From Poriferisodalis sp965204195 (GTDB lineage Bacteria; Actinomycetota; Acidimicrobiia; Acidimicrobiales; Poriferisodalaceae), in assembly GCF_965204195.1 (NCBI RefSeq), contig NZ_OZ241975.1, forward strand, positions 2,294,001 through 2,358,000: a DNA stretch of 64,000 bases, given 5' to 3'. Below, in pieces: positions 17,258 through 25,428 of this stretch. Made by a program: the position numbers and the translations under genes. The notes under the pieces are model-generated. The model worked only from the letters and a program-made list of their open reading frames with translations, did no database searches and was not told the origin of the DNA. Position 1 is the stretch's first letter. The number at the start of each line of letters is the position of its first letter.

Positions 17258-18283
17258 TCAGGCGCCGGCGAGCGAGACCACCTCGAACAGCGACTCGTAG
17301 CCCGCCAGTCCGGGTCGATCGGTGCGCTGAGGCACGCGGAACAGGATGATCTCGGCGGTCAGGCCGCTGTAGTCGGCGATGCGGCTGGCGCACTGGGTGG
17401 GCGTCCCGGTAATGGTCATGGTGTCGACGACTTCGTCGGGCACCAGTCCGATCGCCTCGCGTATCTGGCCTTGAGGCATCAGCCGGGTCGCGGCGTCGGC
17501 AAACTCGGCGTAGCCGAGCTGGCGCAGCTGCGAGTCGTAGTACGGGTGCGGTACCGGGTGGAACAGCCCGCAGATGGTCGCCTTGGCGGCGTTGCGGGCC
17601 AGCTCTTCGTCGTCGTTGACGCTCAGAAACGACCCCATCAGGAAACCGACGCCGTCGGGGTCTCGGCCTGCATCGCCGGCGGCCTGCTGGGCCGCGGGAC
17701 GGACGATGTCACGCATGAACTCGACCGACGACATCACCCCCACGCCGACCCCGTCGGCTACCTGGCCTGCCAGCCGCACCATCTTGGGTCCCGACGCCGA
17801 CAGGTACACCGGTATCGACGGCCGCGTCGGTTCCCAGCTCGCCCGCCAGCGGATCCGGTGGTGCTCGCCCTCGTAACGCACCGGTTCTCCCGCACGGCCG
17901 GCAACGGCGCTGCGGACGATCTCGATGTAGTCGCGCAGCTTGCCGAGCGGCCGGAAGTCGTCGACGCCCATGTACCACTCGTTGAAGTGGCGGTTGCCGG
18001 TGCCGAGGCCGAGCGTGAACCGACCACCGCTCATCTCGTCGAGGTCTCTGGCGGCGATCGCCGTGAGCCACGGTTCGCGGGCATACGCATTGGCGATGTA
18101 GATGCCGACCGTCACTCGCTCGGTCGCGGCGATGACCGCAGCAGCTGACACGAACGCGCTGCGACCGGCCTCAACCGTGTACATCGAGTCCATCCCCGCG
18201 GCCTCACCCTCACGGGCCAGCTCCACAAAGTCGGCCATCGTGTCCTCGAAGCCAAGCAACAGCCCGAGCGCGGGTCTCGACAT
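17258..18283 (-). CDS. LLM-class F420-dependent oxidoreductase
   Basis: 341 residues of the luciferase-like fold: ALGLLLGFEDT at the N-terminus, ERVTVGIYIANAYAREPW, RFTLGLGTGNRHFNEWYMG, and GTPTQCASRIADY near the C-terminus. The pattern fits the F420-dependent (methylene-H4MPT reductase-like) branch rather than the FMNH2 monooxygenases. The substrate is unknown. It follows the PhnD-like gene by 22 bp on the same strand and is probably co-transcribed. Convergent with the transaminase gene (44 bp gap). Confidence 0.85.
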   Translation of the reverse strand: MSRPALGLLLGFEDTMADFVELAREGEAAGMDSMYTVEAGRSAFVSAAAVIAATERVTVGIYIANAYAREPWLTAIAARDLDEMSGGRFTLGLGTGNRHFNEWYMGVDDFRPLGKLRDYIEIVRSAVAGRAGEPVRYEGEHHRIRWRASWEPTRPSIPVYLSASGPKMVRLAGQVADGVGVGVMSSVEFMRDIVRPAAQQAAGDAGRDPDGVGFLMGSFLSVNDDEELARNAAKATICGLFHPVPHPYYDSQLRQLGYAEFADAATRLMPQGQIREAIGLVPDEVVDTMTITGTPTQCASRIADYSGLTAEIILFRVPQRTDRPGLAGYESLFEVVSLAGA

Positions 18284-18305
18284 GTCAGATTCCTCTCTGC
18301 GGGTC

Positions 18306-19139
18306 CTAGAAGATCTTGCCGACGAGGTCGGCTTTCTGGACGGCGTTCATGAGGTCGCTCCAGCCGTTGTCGGTGGCACGCACCCACTTGCTGAGGTGCT
18401 CCATGCGCATCATCTCGGCGATCTCAGGGTCGTCGGGGTCCATAGCCACCAGCAGCTCTACGAACTGCTCGCACGCCTCGTCGCTCAGGTCAGGACCGGA
18501 CGTGAATGCGCAATGGCAGTACGGGCGGGTGCGCCACACCTCGACGACGTCGTCGGCGGCAAGCTCGTGGCGGCTCAGCAGGTAGCCGAGCCATGGCTCG
18601 AAGATCACGCCTGCATCAGCTCGGCCGTCCATGACTGCACCGAAGATCGTCCGGTCGTCCACCCACATCTGCAGGTTGGAGTACTCGGTGGGCTCAAGCT
18701 CGACGAGTTCGCAGTCTGACGTGATGTCGAAGCCGTCTTCGGCGAGCTGGGCCGTCGGTAACAGAAACAGCTCGCTGGAAATGTCCACGCCCAAGGCGAG
18801 CCTCCGCCCGCGCAGATCGTCGAGGTCGGCGATGGCGGCATCGGCCCGGGCGACGATCAGCGAGTGAACGTCCTCGTCGGTGTCGCGCATCGCCAGCGTC
18901 CGGCATGCGCCCGGTGACCGCAGCAGCAGCTGGGCGTGGGCCATTGGGGCGTTCCAGGCGATGTCGACGTGGCCGTCCAGCACGGCTCCGCACAGCGCGT
19001 CGTAGGTCGAATACAGCGCGTACTCCGTCTCGAGGCCAGCCTCGTTGAAGTACTTGCGGATGGCGTTCCAGATGAAGACGGCACGCTTCGGATCGGCCGC
19101 CGTGGCACCGATCATGAGCGGTCTCGGGCGTTGGGTCAT
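18306..19139 (-). CDS. PhnD-like periplasmic-binding-fold protein without signal peptide
   Basis: 277 residues with the type II binding fold of phosphate/phosphonate ABC transporter substrate-binding proteins: PLMIGATAADPKRAVFIWNAI, VDIAWNAPMAHAQLLLRSPG, LRGRRLALGVDISSE and RADAGVIFEPWLGYL. Neither a signal peptide nor a lipobox is visible, and there is no permease or ATPase gene nearby, so it may be a cytoplasmic ligand sensor or enzyme-associated protein rather than a transporter component. It heads a two-gene unit with the F420-type oxidoreductase. Confidence 0.75.
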   Translation of the reverse strand: MTQRPRPLMIGATAADPKRAVFIWNAIRKYFNEAGLETEYALYSTYDALCGAVLDGHVDIAWNAPMAHAQLLLRSPGACRTLAMRDTDEDVHSLIVARADAAIADLDDLRGRRLALGVDISSELFLLPTAQLAEDGFDITSDCELVELEPTEYSNLQMWVDDRTIFGAVMDGRADAGVIFEPWLGYLLSRHELAADDVVEVWRTRPYCHCAFTSGPDLSDEACEQFVELLVAMDPDDPEIAEMMRMEHLSKWVRATDNGWSDLMNAVQKADLVGKIF

Positions 19140-19187
19140 GGGATCATCCCCCGCCGCCCAACGTAGTGCCGCGCTCGGCGGCGTGAC

Positions 19188-21404
19188 TCAGCTCAGATCG
19201 AACCGATCGAGGTCCATGACCTTTGCCCAGGCCGCCACGAAATCGGCCACGAACTTGGCCTCGGCGTCGTCGCAGCCGTAGACCTCGGCGATCGCTCGCA
19301 GCTGCGAGTTGGAGCCGAACACGAGGTCAACCGCGCTGGCTGTCCACTTCACGTCGCCGGAGGCACGGTCGCGGCCTTCGTAGGTGTGCTCGATGTCGGA
19401 CACCTGCCATTCGGTGCCCATGTCCAGCAGGTTCACGAAGAAGTCGTTGGTGAGCGCACCGGCACGGTCGGTGAGCACGCCCAGCGACGAGCCGCCGGTG
19501 TTGGCACCCAGCACTCGCAGACCGCCGACCAGCACCGTCATTTCCGGCGCCGTCAGCGACAGCAGGCTCGACCGGTCCACCAGCATCACCTCGGGGCGGC
19601 GCTTGTCGTCGGCCCGCCAGTAGTTGCGGAACCCGTCCGCGGTGGGCTCGAGCACCGCGAACGACTCGGCATCGGTCTGATCCGCCGAGGCATCGGTGCG
19701 TCCCGGCGAGAACGGAACCACGACATCGTGGCCAGCGGCGCGGGCGGCCTGTTCGACCCCAGCGCATCCGCCGAGGACGATCAGGTCGGCCATCGACACT
19801 CGCTTGCCACCGTCCGGGGCGCTGTTGAACGCCGCCTGGACTCCTTCGAGCGCTGTGAGCACCGCTGCCAGCTCGGCCGGGTCGTTGGCCTCCCAGCCAT
19901 TCTGCGGAGCAAGCCGGATGCGTGCGCCGTTCGCGCCGCCTCGCAAGTCGCTGTCGCGGAACGTCGACGCAGATGCCCACGCCGCCTTCACCAGTTCCGA
20001 CACCGACAGGCCCGCTTCGAGAATCGCTGTCTTGAGCGCTGCGATGTCGGCGTCATCGACCAGCTCGTGATCAACAGAGGGCACCGGGTCCTGCCAGATC
20101 AGCTGCTCGTCGGGGACCTCCGGCCCGCGGTAGCGCGAGACGGGTCCCATGTCGCGATGGGTGAGCTTGAACCATGCGCGGGCGAATGCATCCGCGAACT
20201 CGTCGGGGTTCTCGAGGAACCGCCGCGAGATCGGCTCGTAGATCGGGTCCATCCGCAGCGACAGGTCGGTGGTGAGCATCACCGGCGCGTGGCGCCTCGA
20301 CGGATCGTGTGCGTCTGGCACCGTGCCGGCCGCGGCCGGATCGGTCGGCACCCACTGGTTGGCGCCAGCGGGGCTCTGAGACAGCTCCCATTCGTAGCCG
20401 AACAGGACCTCGAAGAACGAGTTGTCCCACGTCACCGGTGTCGGTGTCCAGATGCCCTCCAGGCCGCTGGTGATCGCATCGCCCGCCTTGCCGCTGCCGA
20501 ACGTGCTCGTCCAGCCCAGGCCCTGTTCCTCCAGGGCAGCGCCTTCGGGCTCGGGGCCGACATGAGCATCGCCGTCGGCGGCGCCGTGGGTTTTGCCGAA
20601 CGTGTGACCGCCGGCGATCAGCGCGACGGTCTCCTCGTCGTTCATGGCCATGCGGGCGAAGGTCTCGCGAATGTCCCGTGCCGCGGCCAGCGGATCAGGC
20701 GTGCCGTTCGGCCCCTCGGGGTTGACGTAGATGAGGCCCATCTGCACGGCCCCGAGCGGGTTCGCCAGCTCCCGGTCGCCGCTGTAGCGCTCGTCGTCGA
20801 GCCAGACGTTCTCGGGGCCCCAGTAGATGTCCTCCTCGGGCTCCCACACGTCCTCGCGGCCGCCGCCGAAGCCGAAGGTCTCGAAGCCCATCGACTCCAG
20901 CGCCACGTTGCCGGCCAGGATCATCAGGTCGGCCCAGGAGATCTTGCGCCCGTACTTCTGCTTGACCGGCCACAGCAGCCTGCGGGCCTTGTCGAGGTTG
21001 GCGTTATCGGGCCAGCTGTTGAGCGGGGCGAAGCGGTGCGTGCCCGAGCCGCCGCCTCCCCGGCCATCGTGGATGCGGTAGGTGCCGGCGCTGTGCCATG
21101 CCATGCGGATGATGAGCGGCCCGTAGTGGCCGAAGTCGGCTGGCCACCAGTCCTGCGAGGTGGTCATGACCTCCGCCAGGTCGGCCTTGACTGCGGCGAG
21201 GTCGAGGCTCTCGAACTCGGCGGCGTAGTCGTACTGCTCGTCGGTGGGGTCGATCAGCGGCGAGTTCTTGCCCAAGGGCCGCAGGTTCAGCTGCTCGGGC
21301 CACCACTGCTGGTTGGCGAGTGAGCCCATGTTTGCCTGGTCGTGCAGCACCGGGCATTTTCCGGCTGCCGGTGTTGCGGCATCAGCGGTACTGGTGTCAG
21401 TCAT
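19188..21404 (-). CDS. katG: Bifunctional catalase-peroxidase KatG
   Basis: 738 residues, full length. The distal haem side is IRMAWHSAGTYR (Arg, Trp, His) and the proximal His lies in AGGHTFGKTHGA; GLIYVNPEGPNG includes the Tyr of the Met-Tyr-Trp adduct. The C-terminal duplicated haem-less domain is present (ADLIVLGGCAGVEQAA). It decomposes hydrogen peroxide and oxidises peroxidase substrates in the cytoplasm. AAGGAGC precedes the ATG. It lies 55 bp downstream of the Fur-family gene on the same strand, the furA-katG order known from mycobacteria and other actinobacteria, which supports joint peroxide-responsive control. Confidence 0.98.
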   Translation of the reverse strand: MTDTSTADAATPAAGKCPVLHDQANMGSLANQQWWPEQLNLRPLGKNSPLIDPTDEQYDYAAEFESLDLAAVKADLAEVMTTSQDWWPADFGHYGPLIIRMAWHSAGTYRIHDGRGGGGSGTHRFAPLNSWPDNANLDKARRLLWPVKQKYGRKISWADLMILAGNVALESMGFETFGFGGGREDVWEPEEDIYWGPENVWLDDERYSGDRELANPLGAVQMGLIYVNPEGPNGTPDPLAAARDIRETFARMAMNDEETVALIAGGHTFGKTHGAADGDAHVGPEPEGAALEEQGLGWTSTFGSGKAGDAITSGLEGIWTPTPVTWDNSFFEVLFGYEWELSQSPAGANQWVPTDPAAAGTVPDAHDPSRRHAPVMLTTDLSLRMDPIYEPISRRFLENPDEFADAFARAWFKLTHRDMGPVSRYRGPEVPDEQLIWQDPVPSVDHELVDDADIAALKTAILEAGLSVSELVKAAWASASTFRDSDLRGGANGARIRLAPQNGWEANDPAELAAVLTALEGVQAAFNSAPDGGKRVSMADLIVLGGCAGVEQAARAAGHDVVVPFSPGRTDASADQTDAESFAVLEPTADGFRNYWRADDKRRPEVMLVDRSSLLSLTAPEMTVLVGGLRVLGANTGGSSLGVLTDRAGALTNDFFVNLLDMGTEWQVSDIEHTYEGRDRASGDVKWTASAVDLVFGSNSQLRAIAEVYGCDDAEAKFVADFVAAWAKVMDLDRFDLS

Positions 21405-21459
21405 TTTGTCTTGCTCCTTGATGGTTGTGGAATGGATTGGTGGATGGAAAGTGCCGTCG

Positions 21460-21900
21460 TCATGCAGAGCTCTCGGCGACGGCGGGCTCTGCCTGGCAGA
21501 CCGGGCAGATGCCCCAATAGATGACCTCGGCCTCGTCGATCGTGAAGCCGTGGTCTTCGGCAGCCTCGAGGCAGGGCTGGTACCCCACAGCGCAGTCGAC
21601 GTCGACCATCCGGCCGCAGCTCCGGCACACCAAGTGGTGATGGTTGTCGTCGACCCGGTCCTCGTAACGCGCCGCCGAGCGTGCCGGCTGGATGCGCCGG
21701 ATCAGACCTTCTTCGGTCAACATGGCCAAGGCGTCGAATACCGCCTGTCTGGATACAGACCCGATATTGGCACGCACATCGCCGACCAGATCGTCAGCAG
21801 CGGCATGAGGTCGGGCAGACACGGCATTGAGCACCGCCAACCGCTGCGCGGTCACCTGGATCCCACGGTCCCGCAGCATCTGCACGGTGTCCTGAGGCAT
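21460..21900 (-). CDS. furA: FurA-type peroxide-sensing Fur-family repressor
   Basis: 146 residues. Winged-helix part RGIQVTAQRLAVLNAVSARPHAAADDL and SVSRQAVFDALAMLTEEGLI, then the metal-binding hinge DNHHHLVCRSCGRMVDVDC and the C-terminal CPVC pair, so both structural-zinc CxxC motifs are present. In mycobacteria FurA represses its own furA-katG operon and is inactivated by peroxide; the identical gene order and the palindrome 20 bp upstream support the same role here. Confidence 0.93.
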   Translation of the reverse strand: MPQDTVQMLRDRGIQVTAQRLAVLNAVSARPHAAADDLVGDVRANIGSVSRQAVFDALAMLTEEGLIRRIQPARSAARYEDRVDDNHHHLVCRSCGRMVDVDCAVGYQPCLEAAEDHGFTIDEAEVIYWGICPVCQAEPAVAESSA

Positions 21901-21920
21901 GTGGCGACTATATCAGATTC

Positions 21921-21933
21921 TGGACTTAGTCCA
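21921..21933 (-). promoter_or_regulatory. FurA operator candidate
   Basis: Perfect 13-base palindrome TGGACTTAGTCCA in an AT-richer stretch, 20 bp upstream of the furA start. Position and half-site resemble the single autoregulatory FurA site of actinobacterial furA-katG operons. Confidence 0.65.
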
Positions 21934-22044
21934 AAACCAGCACAGAACAAAAATCGTCGAGCCGCCAGCGAGCGCGTCTCGGGTCCGCAGACCGGCGCCG
22001 CCCACTCGACGGAAGGCGAAACCGGCATAGCCATATGCGCACTG

Positions 22045-22689
22045 ATGACTGGCCCCGGCTGGGACAATTGCGATGTGGCGGGTGTCATTGATGAGCTGCT
22101 GCAGCGGATCGCTGAGTTTCACCGCAGCCGTCTGATTGTCCCCGGGTACCCGATGGTTGCCAGGGTGCTCGATGCGCTCGACGAGGCCCGCAGCCCCGCC
22201 CTGGTCGAAGCTCGCCATTTGCCGGTGCTGCGGCATCTCGACGCAGTCGAGCTCTGCGGCGACGTCGCCGTCGATGCCGTGCTCGAGGAGTTCCTAGCTC
22301 TCGCTCCAGCGTTGCCGTGGATCCAGACCGCCGGCTATCGGGACGTGCTGAGCCAGGACTTCCACGACAACTACGGCTACGTGCAGCTCATCGGCCCGAC
22401 ATCAATTGTCGAGCACCGTTCGGTGAGGGTCGGCATCGGTGTCTGGGGACCGAACCTGCACTACCCCAGCCACCACCATGAGGCCGAAGAGCTGTACCAC
22501 GTGCTGGCCGGCGAGCCGACGTTCACCAGCGGCGACGGCGTGCCCCGAACGGCCGGGCCCGGTGGCGCCGTGCATCATGCACCGTGGCAGCCGCACCAGC
22601 AGGACTTCGGCGCGACGCCGACGGTGCTGCTCTACTGCTGGACCGGCGAAGTGGTGACTGACGCCGCGCTCGTCGATGGCGATTGCTGA
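22045..22689 (+). CDS. DMSP lyase-like cupin (DddQ/DddL type)
   Basis: About 214 residues (ATG 22045; a GTG at 22075 is an alternative, giving 204). The C-terminal cupin has GVWGPNLHYPSHHHEAEELYHVLAGEPTF-type metal residues in the order H-x-H-x3-E-x-Y, and a second motif HHAPWQPHQQDF with the fourth His. This arrangement and the overall length match dimethylsulfoniopropionate lyases of the DddQ/DddL/DddW cupin group, which split DMSP into dimethyl sulfide and acrylate. Divergent from furA. General cupin family membership is firm; DMSP as substrate is inference. No acrylate-processing gene is recognisable next to it, though a Zn alcohol dehydrogenase follows. Confidence 0.7.
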   Translation: MTGPGWDNCDVAGVIDELLQRIAEFHRSRLIVPGYPMVARVLDALDEARSPALVEARHLPVLRHLDAVELCGDVAVDAVLEEFLALAPALPWIQTAGYRDVLSQDFHDNYGYVQLIGPTSIVEHRSVRVGIGVWGPNLHYPSHHHEAEELYHVLAGEPTFTSGDGVPRTAGPGGAVHHAPWQPHQQDFGATPTVLLYCWTGEVVTDAALVDGDC

Positions 22690-22773
22690 CCGCACGCGTC
22701 CTTGTCAGCGTCCGGCGCGCCAACGTGTCGGCCGGTCATTCGGGCTGGGACGGCTCCGGCAAGCTGGAGGGGC

Positions 22774-23901
22774 ATGAAGATCAGGGCGGTGGTGCTGGAC
22801 GCCGTCGGCGAGCCGGTGCGGGTCGACACGCTGGATCTGGCTGAGCCGCGGGAAGGCGAGGTATTGATCCGGATGCGAGCCGCCGGCGTATGCCACAGCG
22901 ATCAGCACGTCATCACCGGCCGCCACAGCGCGGACCTGCCGTGTGTGCTCGGGCACGAAGGCGCAGGCGAAGTGGCGGCGGTAGGGGCCGGCGTCGAGTC
23001 GGTGCGCGTCGGCGACCGGGTGGCGCTCAACTGGCTCCCGAGCTGCAAGGCGTGCTTCTACTGCAGCCGTGGCCAGGAGCATCTCTGCCGTGAGGTCGTC
23101 GGCAGCCTCTGGCCGGGCTTCATGACCGACGGCAGCAGCCGGCTTTCACGCAACGGCGAGACGATCCGCCACTACTCGGGTGTCTCGACCTGGGCTGAGT
23201 ACATGGTCGTTGCCCAAGAGTGCTGTGTGACGCTCCACGACGACGTGCCGTTCGAGGTTGCCGCGCTCATCGGCTGCGCGGTGGCAACCGGCGTCGGGGC
23301 CGCTCGGTACCGGGGCGACGTCGGACCGGGCGACCGTGTGGCAGTCGTGGGCGCAGGCGGTGTGGGGCTCAGCGTGATCATGGGCGCGGCGCTGGCAGGA
23401 GCCGAACGGATCATCGCCGTCGATCGGGAAGCGACTAAACGCGACTTGGCTGCCTCGCTCGGTGCCACGGATTTCGTCGAGGCGAACGAAGGGGCTGACG
23501 GGGACGCCATCGGCCATTCCATCGACCGGGTGCTCGAGTTGACTGGCGGCCGTGGCGCAGATGTCGTGTTCGAGGCCATCGGCAATGCCCGGCTCCAGCA
23601 GGAGTGGATCCGTGGCGTGCGGCCGGGCGGCGCGCTCGTCCTCGTGGGAATACCGGGCAACGACGAGACGACACCGTTCAACAGTGCCGAGCTGTCCCGC
23701 CAGAGCAAGACCGTCAGGGGCAGCTACTACGCCGAGACCGACGCTGGACGCTCCATTGACGATCTGTGCGGCGCCTACCTCGAGGGCCGGCTTCCCGTCG
23801 ATCGCCTGATCTCGGGGCGCTACTGCATCGACGACGTGCAGCACGCCATCGACGCAATGCTCAGCGGCAGCGAGGGCCGAACCGTCATTACCTTCGACTG
23901 A
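22774..23901 (+). CDS. Zinc-dependent medium-chain alcohol dehydrogenase
   Basis: 375 residues from an ATG with GGAGGGG just upstream. The catalytic-zinc ligands are in AAGVCHSDQHV and LGHEGAGEVAAVG, and the structural-zinc lobe has four Cys in CKACFYCSRGQEHLC. The NAD(P)-binding motif is VGAGGVGLSV followed by AVDREATKRDLA (acidic, favouring NAD). It belongs to the class III/aryl-alcohol branch, which also includes mycothiol-dependent formaldehyde dehydrogenases. It sits 84 bp after the cupin gene on the same strand, so it could act on 3-hydroxypropionate-type products if the cupin is a DMSP lyase; this is conjecture. Confidence 0.9.
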   Translation: MKIRAVVLDAVGEPVRVDTLDLAEPREGEVLIRMRAAGVCHSDQHVITGRHSADLPCVLGHEGAGEVAAVGAGVESVRVGDRVALNWLPSCKACFYCSRGQEHLCREVVGSLWPGFMTDGSSRLSRNGETIRHYSGVSTWAEYMVVAQECCVTLHDDVPFEVAALIGCAVATGVGAARYRGDVGPGDRVAVVGAGGVGLSVIMGAALAGAERIIAVDREATKRDLAASLGATDFVEANEGADGDAIGHSIDRVLELTGGRGADVVFEAIGNARLQQEWIRGVRPGGALVLVGIPGNDETTPFNSAELSRQSKTVRGSYYAETDAGRSIDDLCGAYLEGRLPVDRLISGRYCIDDVQHAIDAMLSGSEGRTVITFD

Positions 23902-24069
23902 CCGGTGCGTCAGTCCGGAACGCGGCGCGGTACCGGCGGGGCGTGGTGCCGATCCGAACGGCGAGAGTCACTCGGCAGATGCAGGTCGCGGCAGCCAATG
24001 CCTCCTAGATTGCCGACCGGCAGTTGACCACGCTGCTGCGCTGGAACCGACTTGAGGACGTCTCCCCCG

Positions 24070-24498
24070 ATGAGCAACGCAACGCTGACCCCTGTCACGA
24101 ACCCGGTCACCGAGATCCCTGCTGGCTCGCCGGCGCTGGCCGTCGAGCACTTCGAGCGCTTGCTGGCGCTCGAAACCGACTGCTGGGACGTGAATGAGGC
24201 CATGCAGAGCGGGTCGCCCGGCTTTGTGCTGCTGCAGACCAACAGCGATCAAGCCAGCTTCGATGCGGGACACGTACCGGGCGCGATCTTCATGCACCAC
24301 ACGACGATCACCGAGGAGGCCCTGGCGCAGTACCCACCAGACACGCTGTTCGTCGTGTACTGCGCCGGACCGCACTGCAACGCGGCAGACAAGGCGGCTG
24401 TCCGGCTCGCCCGACTGGGCCGGCCAGTCAAGAAGATGATCGGCGGCGCTATCGGCTGGCTCGACGAGGGCTTCGCATTGGTGGGATCACCCGCATAG
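24070..24498 (+). CDS. Rhodanese-like domain protein
   Basis: 142 residues. One rhodanese domain: DTDCW...GFVLLQTNSD, the FDAGHVPGAIFMHH strand, and the active-site loop VVYCAGPHCNAAD, whose first Cys would carry the persulfide. The loop is longer than the classic CxxGxR. Family members transfer sulfane sulfur or act as sulfur-handling accessory proteins. Convergent with the SDR at 24510 (11 bp). Confidence 0.85.
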   Translation: MSNATLTPVTNPVTEIPAGSPALAVEHFERLLALETDCWDVNEAMQSGSPGFVLLQTNSDQASFDAGHVPGAIFMHHTTITEEALAQYPPDTLFVVYCAGPHCNAADKAAVRLARLGRPVKKMIGGAIGWLDEGFALVGSPA

Positions 24499-24509
24499 AA
24501 CGCAGCGGG

Positions 24510-25424
24510 TCACACCTCGAAGCTGATCCCGGTGACCTGTTCTGACGCCTCCCACGTCTGCCGCTGCAGCCCTGGATCGCGTGAGCGGTCGCTGGATCCC
24601 ACCAGCACCGGATGACCTCGCATCTCCCACAGTCCGTCAGGCCCGTAGAACTCGCCGCCCGCAGCGGCAGGGTCGGTCGCGGCCCGCAGCGTGGCCAAGG
24701 CCCCTGCGGCCGCACGGTGCTGCAGCGGACGAATCAGCGGCCGCATCAGCCCGATGAACGGGAAGTCGCGCAGGATCTCCGTTTCGGCCCATCCAGGATG
24801 GGCCGCCAATGCGATGGTTTCCGCGCCGGCTGCGGCCAACCGGCGCTGCAGTTCGTGGGTGAACAGCAGGTTCGCCAGCTTCGAACGGCCGTAGGCGGCC
24901 GACTGGCTGCGACCCTGCTCCATTCCGAAGCGTTCGAAGTCAATCCGGGCGCGGTACCGGTGGGCGTTGCTGCTCACGGTGACGACCCGAGAGCCAGCGA
25001 CTGGCAGCAGACGATCCAGCAGCAGGCCTGTCCACGCGAAGTGTCCAAGGTGGTTGGTGCCGAAGCGGATCTCGAACCCGTCGGAGGTCTGCCGCCGGGG
25101 TGTGTGAAAGACCCCGGCGTTGTTGACGAGCAGATCGATGCGCTCGTACCGATCGGCGATGGCCGCAGCCCCCCGGCGCACCGAATCGAGCGATGCTAGG
25201 TCCGCCTCCTGCAGCGCCAGCTCAGCGCCAGGATGCTCGGCGCGTATGGCGTCGGCTGCTGCGCCGCCCTTGGCGAGGTCGCGGACCACCAGCACCACCA
25301 GCGCACCGCGGCCGGCAAGCGCCCGCGCCGTTTCGAAGCCGTTCCCCGAGTTGGCCCCGGTCACCACGGCGACCCGGCCCGACTGATCGGGAATGTCCTC
25401 AGATGTCCACGTGTCGCCAGTCAC
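24510..25424 (-). CDS. SDR oxidoreductase of the retinol-dehydrogenase/protochlorophyllide-reductase-like group
   Basis: 304 residues beginning at GTG. IPDQSGRVAVVTGANSGNGFETARALA contains the cofactor motif (TGANSGNG); NNAGVFHTP, VVTVSSNAHR and YGRSKLANLLF give the Asn, Ser and YxxxK catalytic set. It lies four bases after the stop of the copper-ATPase gene on the same strand, so it is probably in that operon, although no functional link is apparent. Substrate unknown. Confidence 0.9.
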   Translation of the reverse strand: MTGDTWTSEDIPDQSGRVAVVTGANSGNGFETARALAGRGALVVLVVRDLAKGGAAADAIRAEHPGAELALQEADLASLDSVRRGAAAIADRYERIDLLVNNAGVFHTPRRQTSDGFEIRFGTNHLGHFAWTGLLLDRLLPVAGSRVVTVSSNAHRYRARIDFERFGMEQGRSQSAAYGRSKLANLLFTHELQRRLAAAGAETIALAAHPGWAETEILRDFPFIGLMRPLIRPLQHRAAAGALATLRAATDPAAAGGEFYGPDGLWEMRGHPVLVGSSDRSRDPGLQRQTWEASEQVTGISFEV

Positions 25425-25428
25425 TCAG

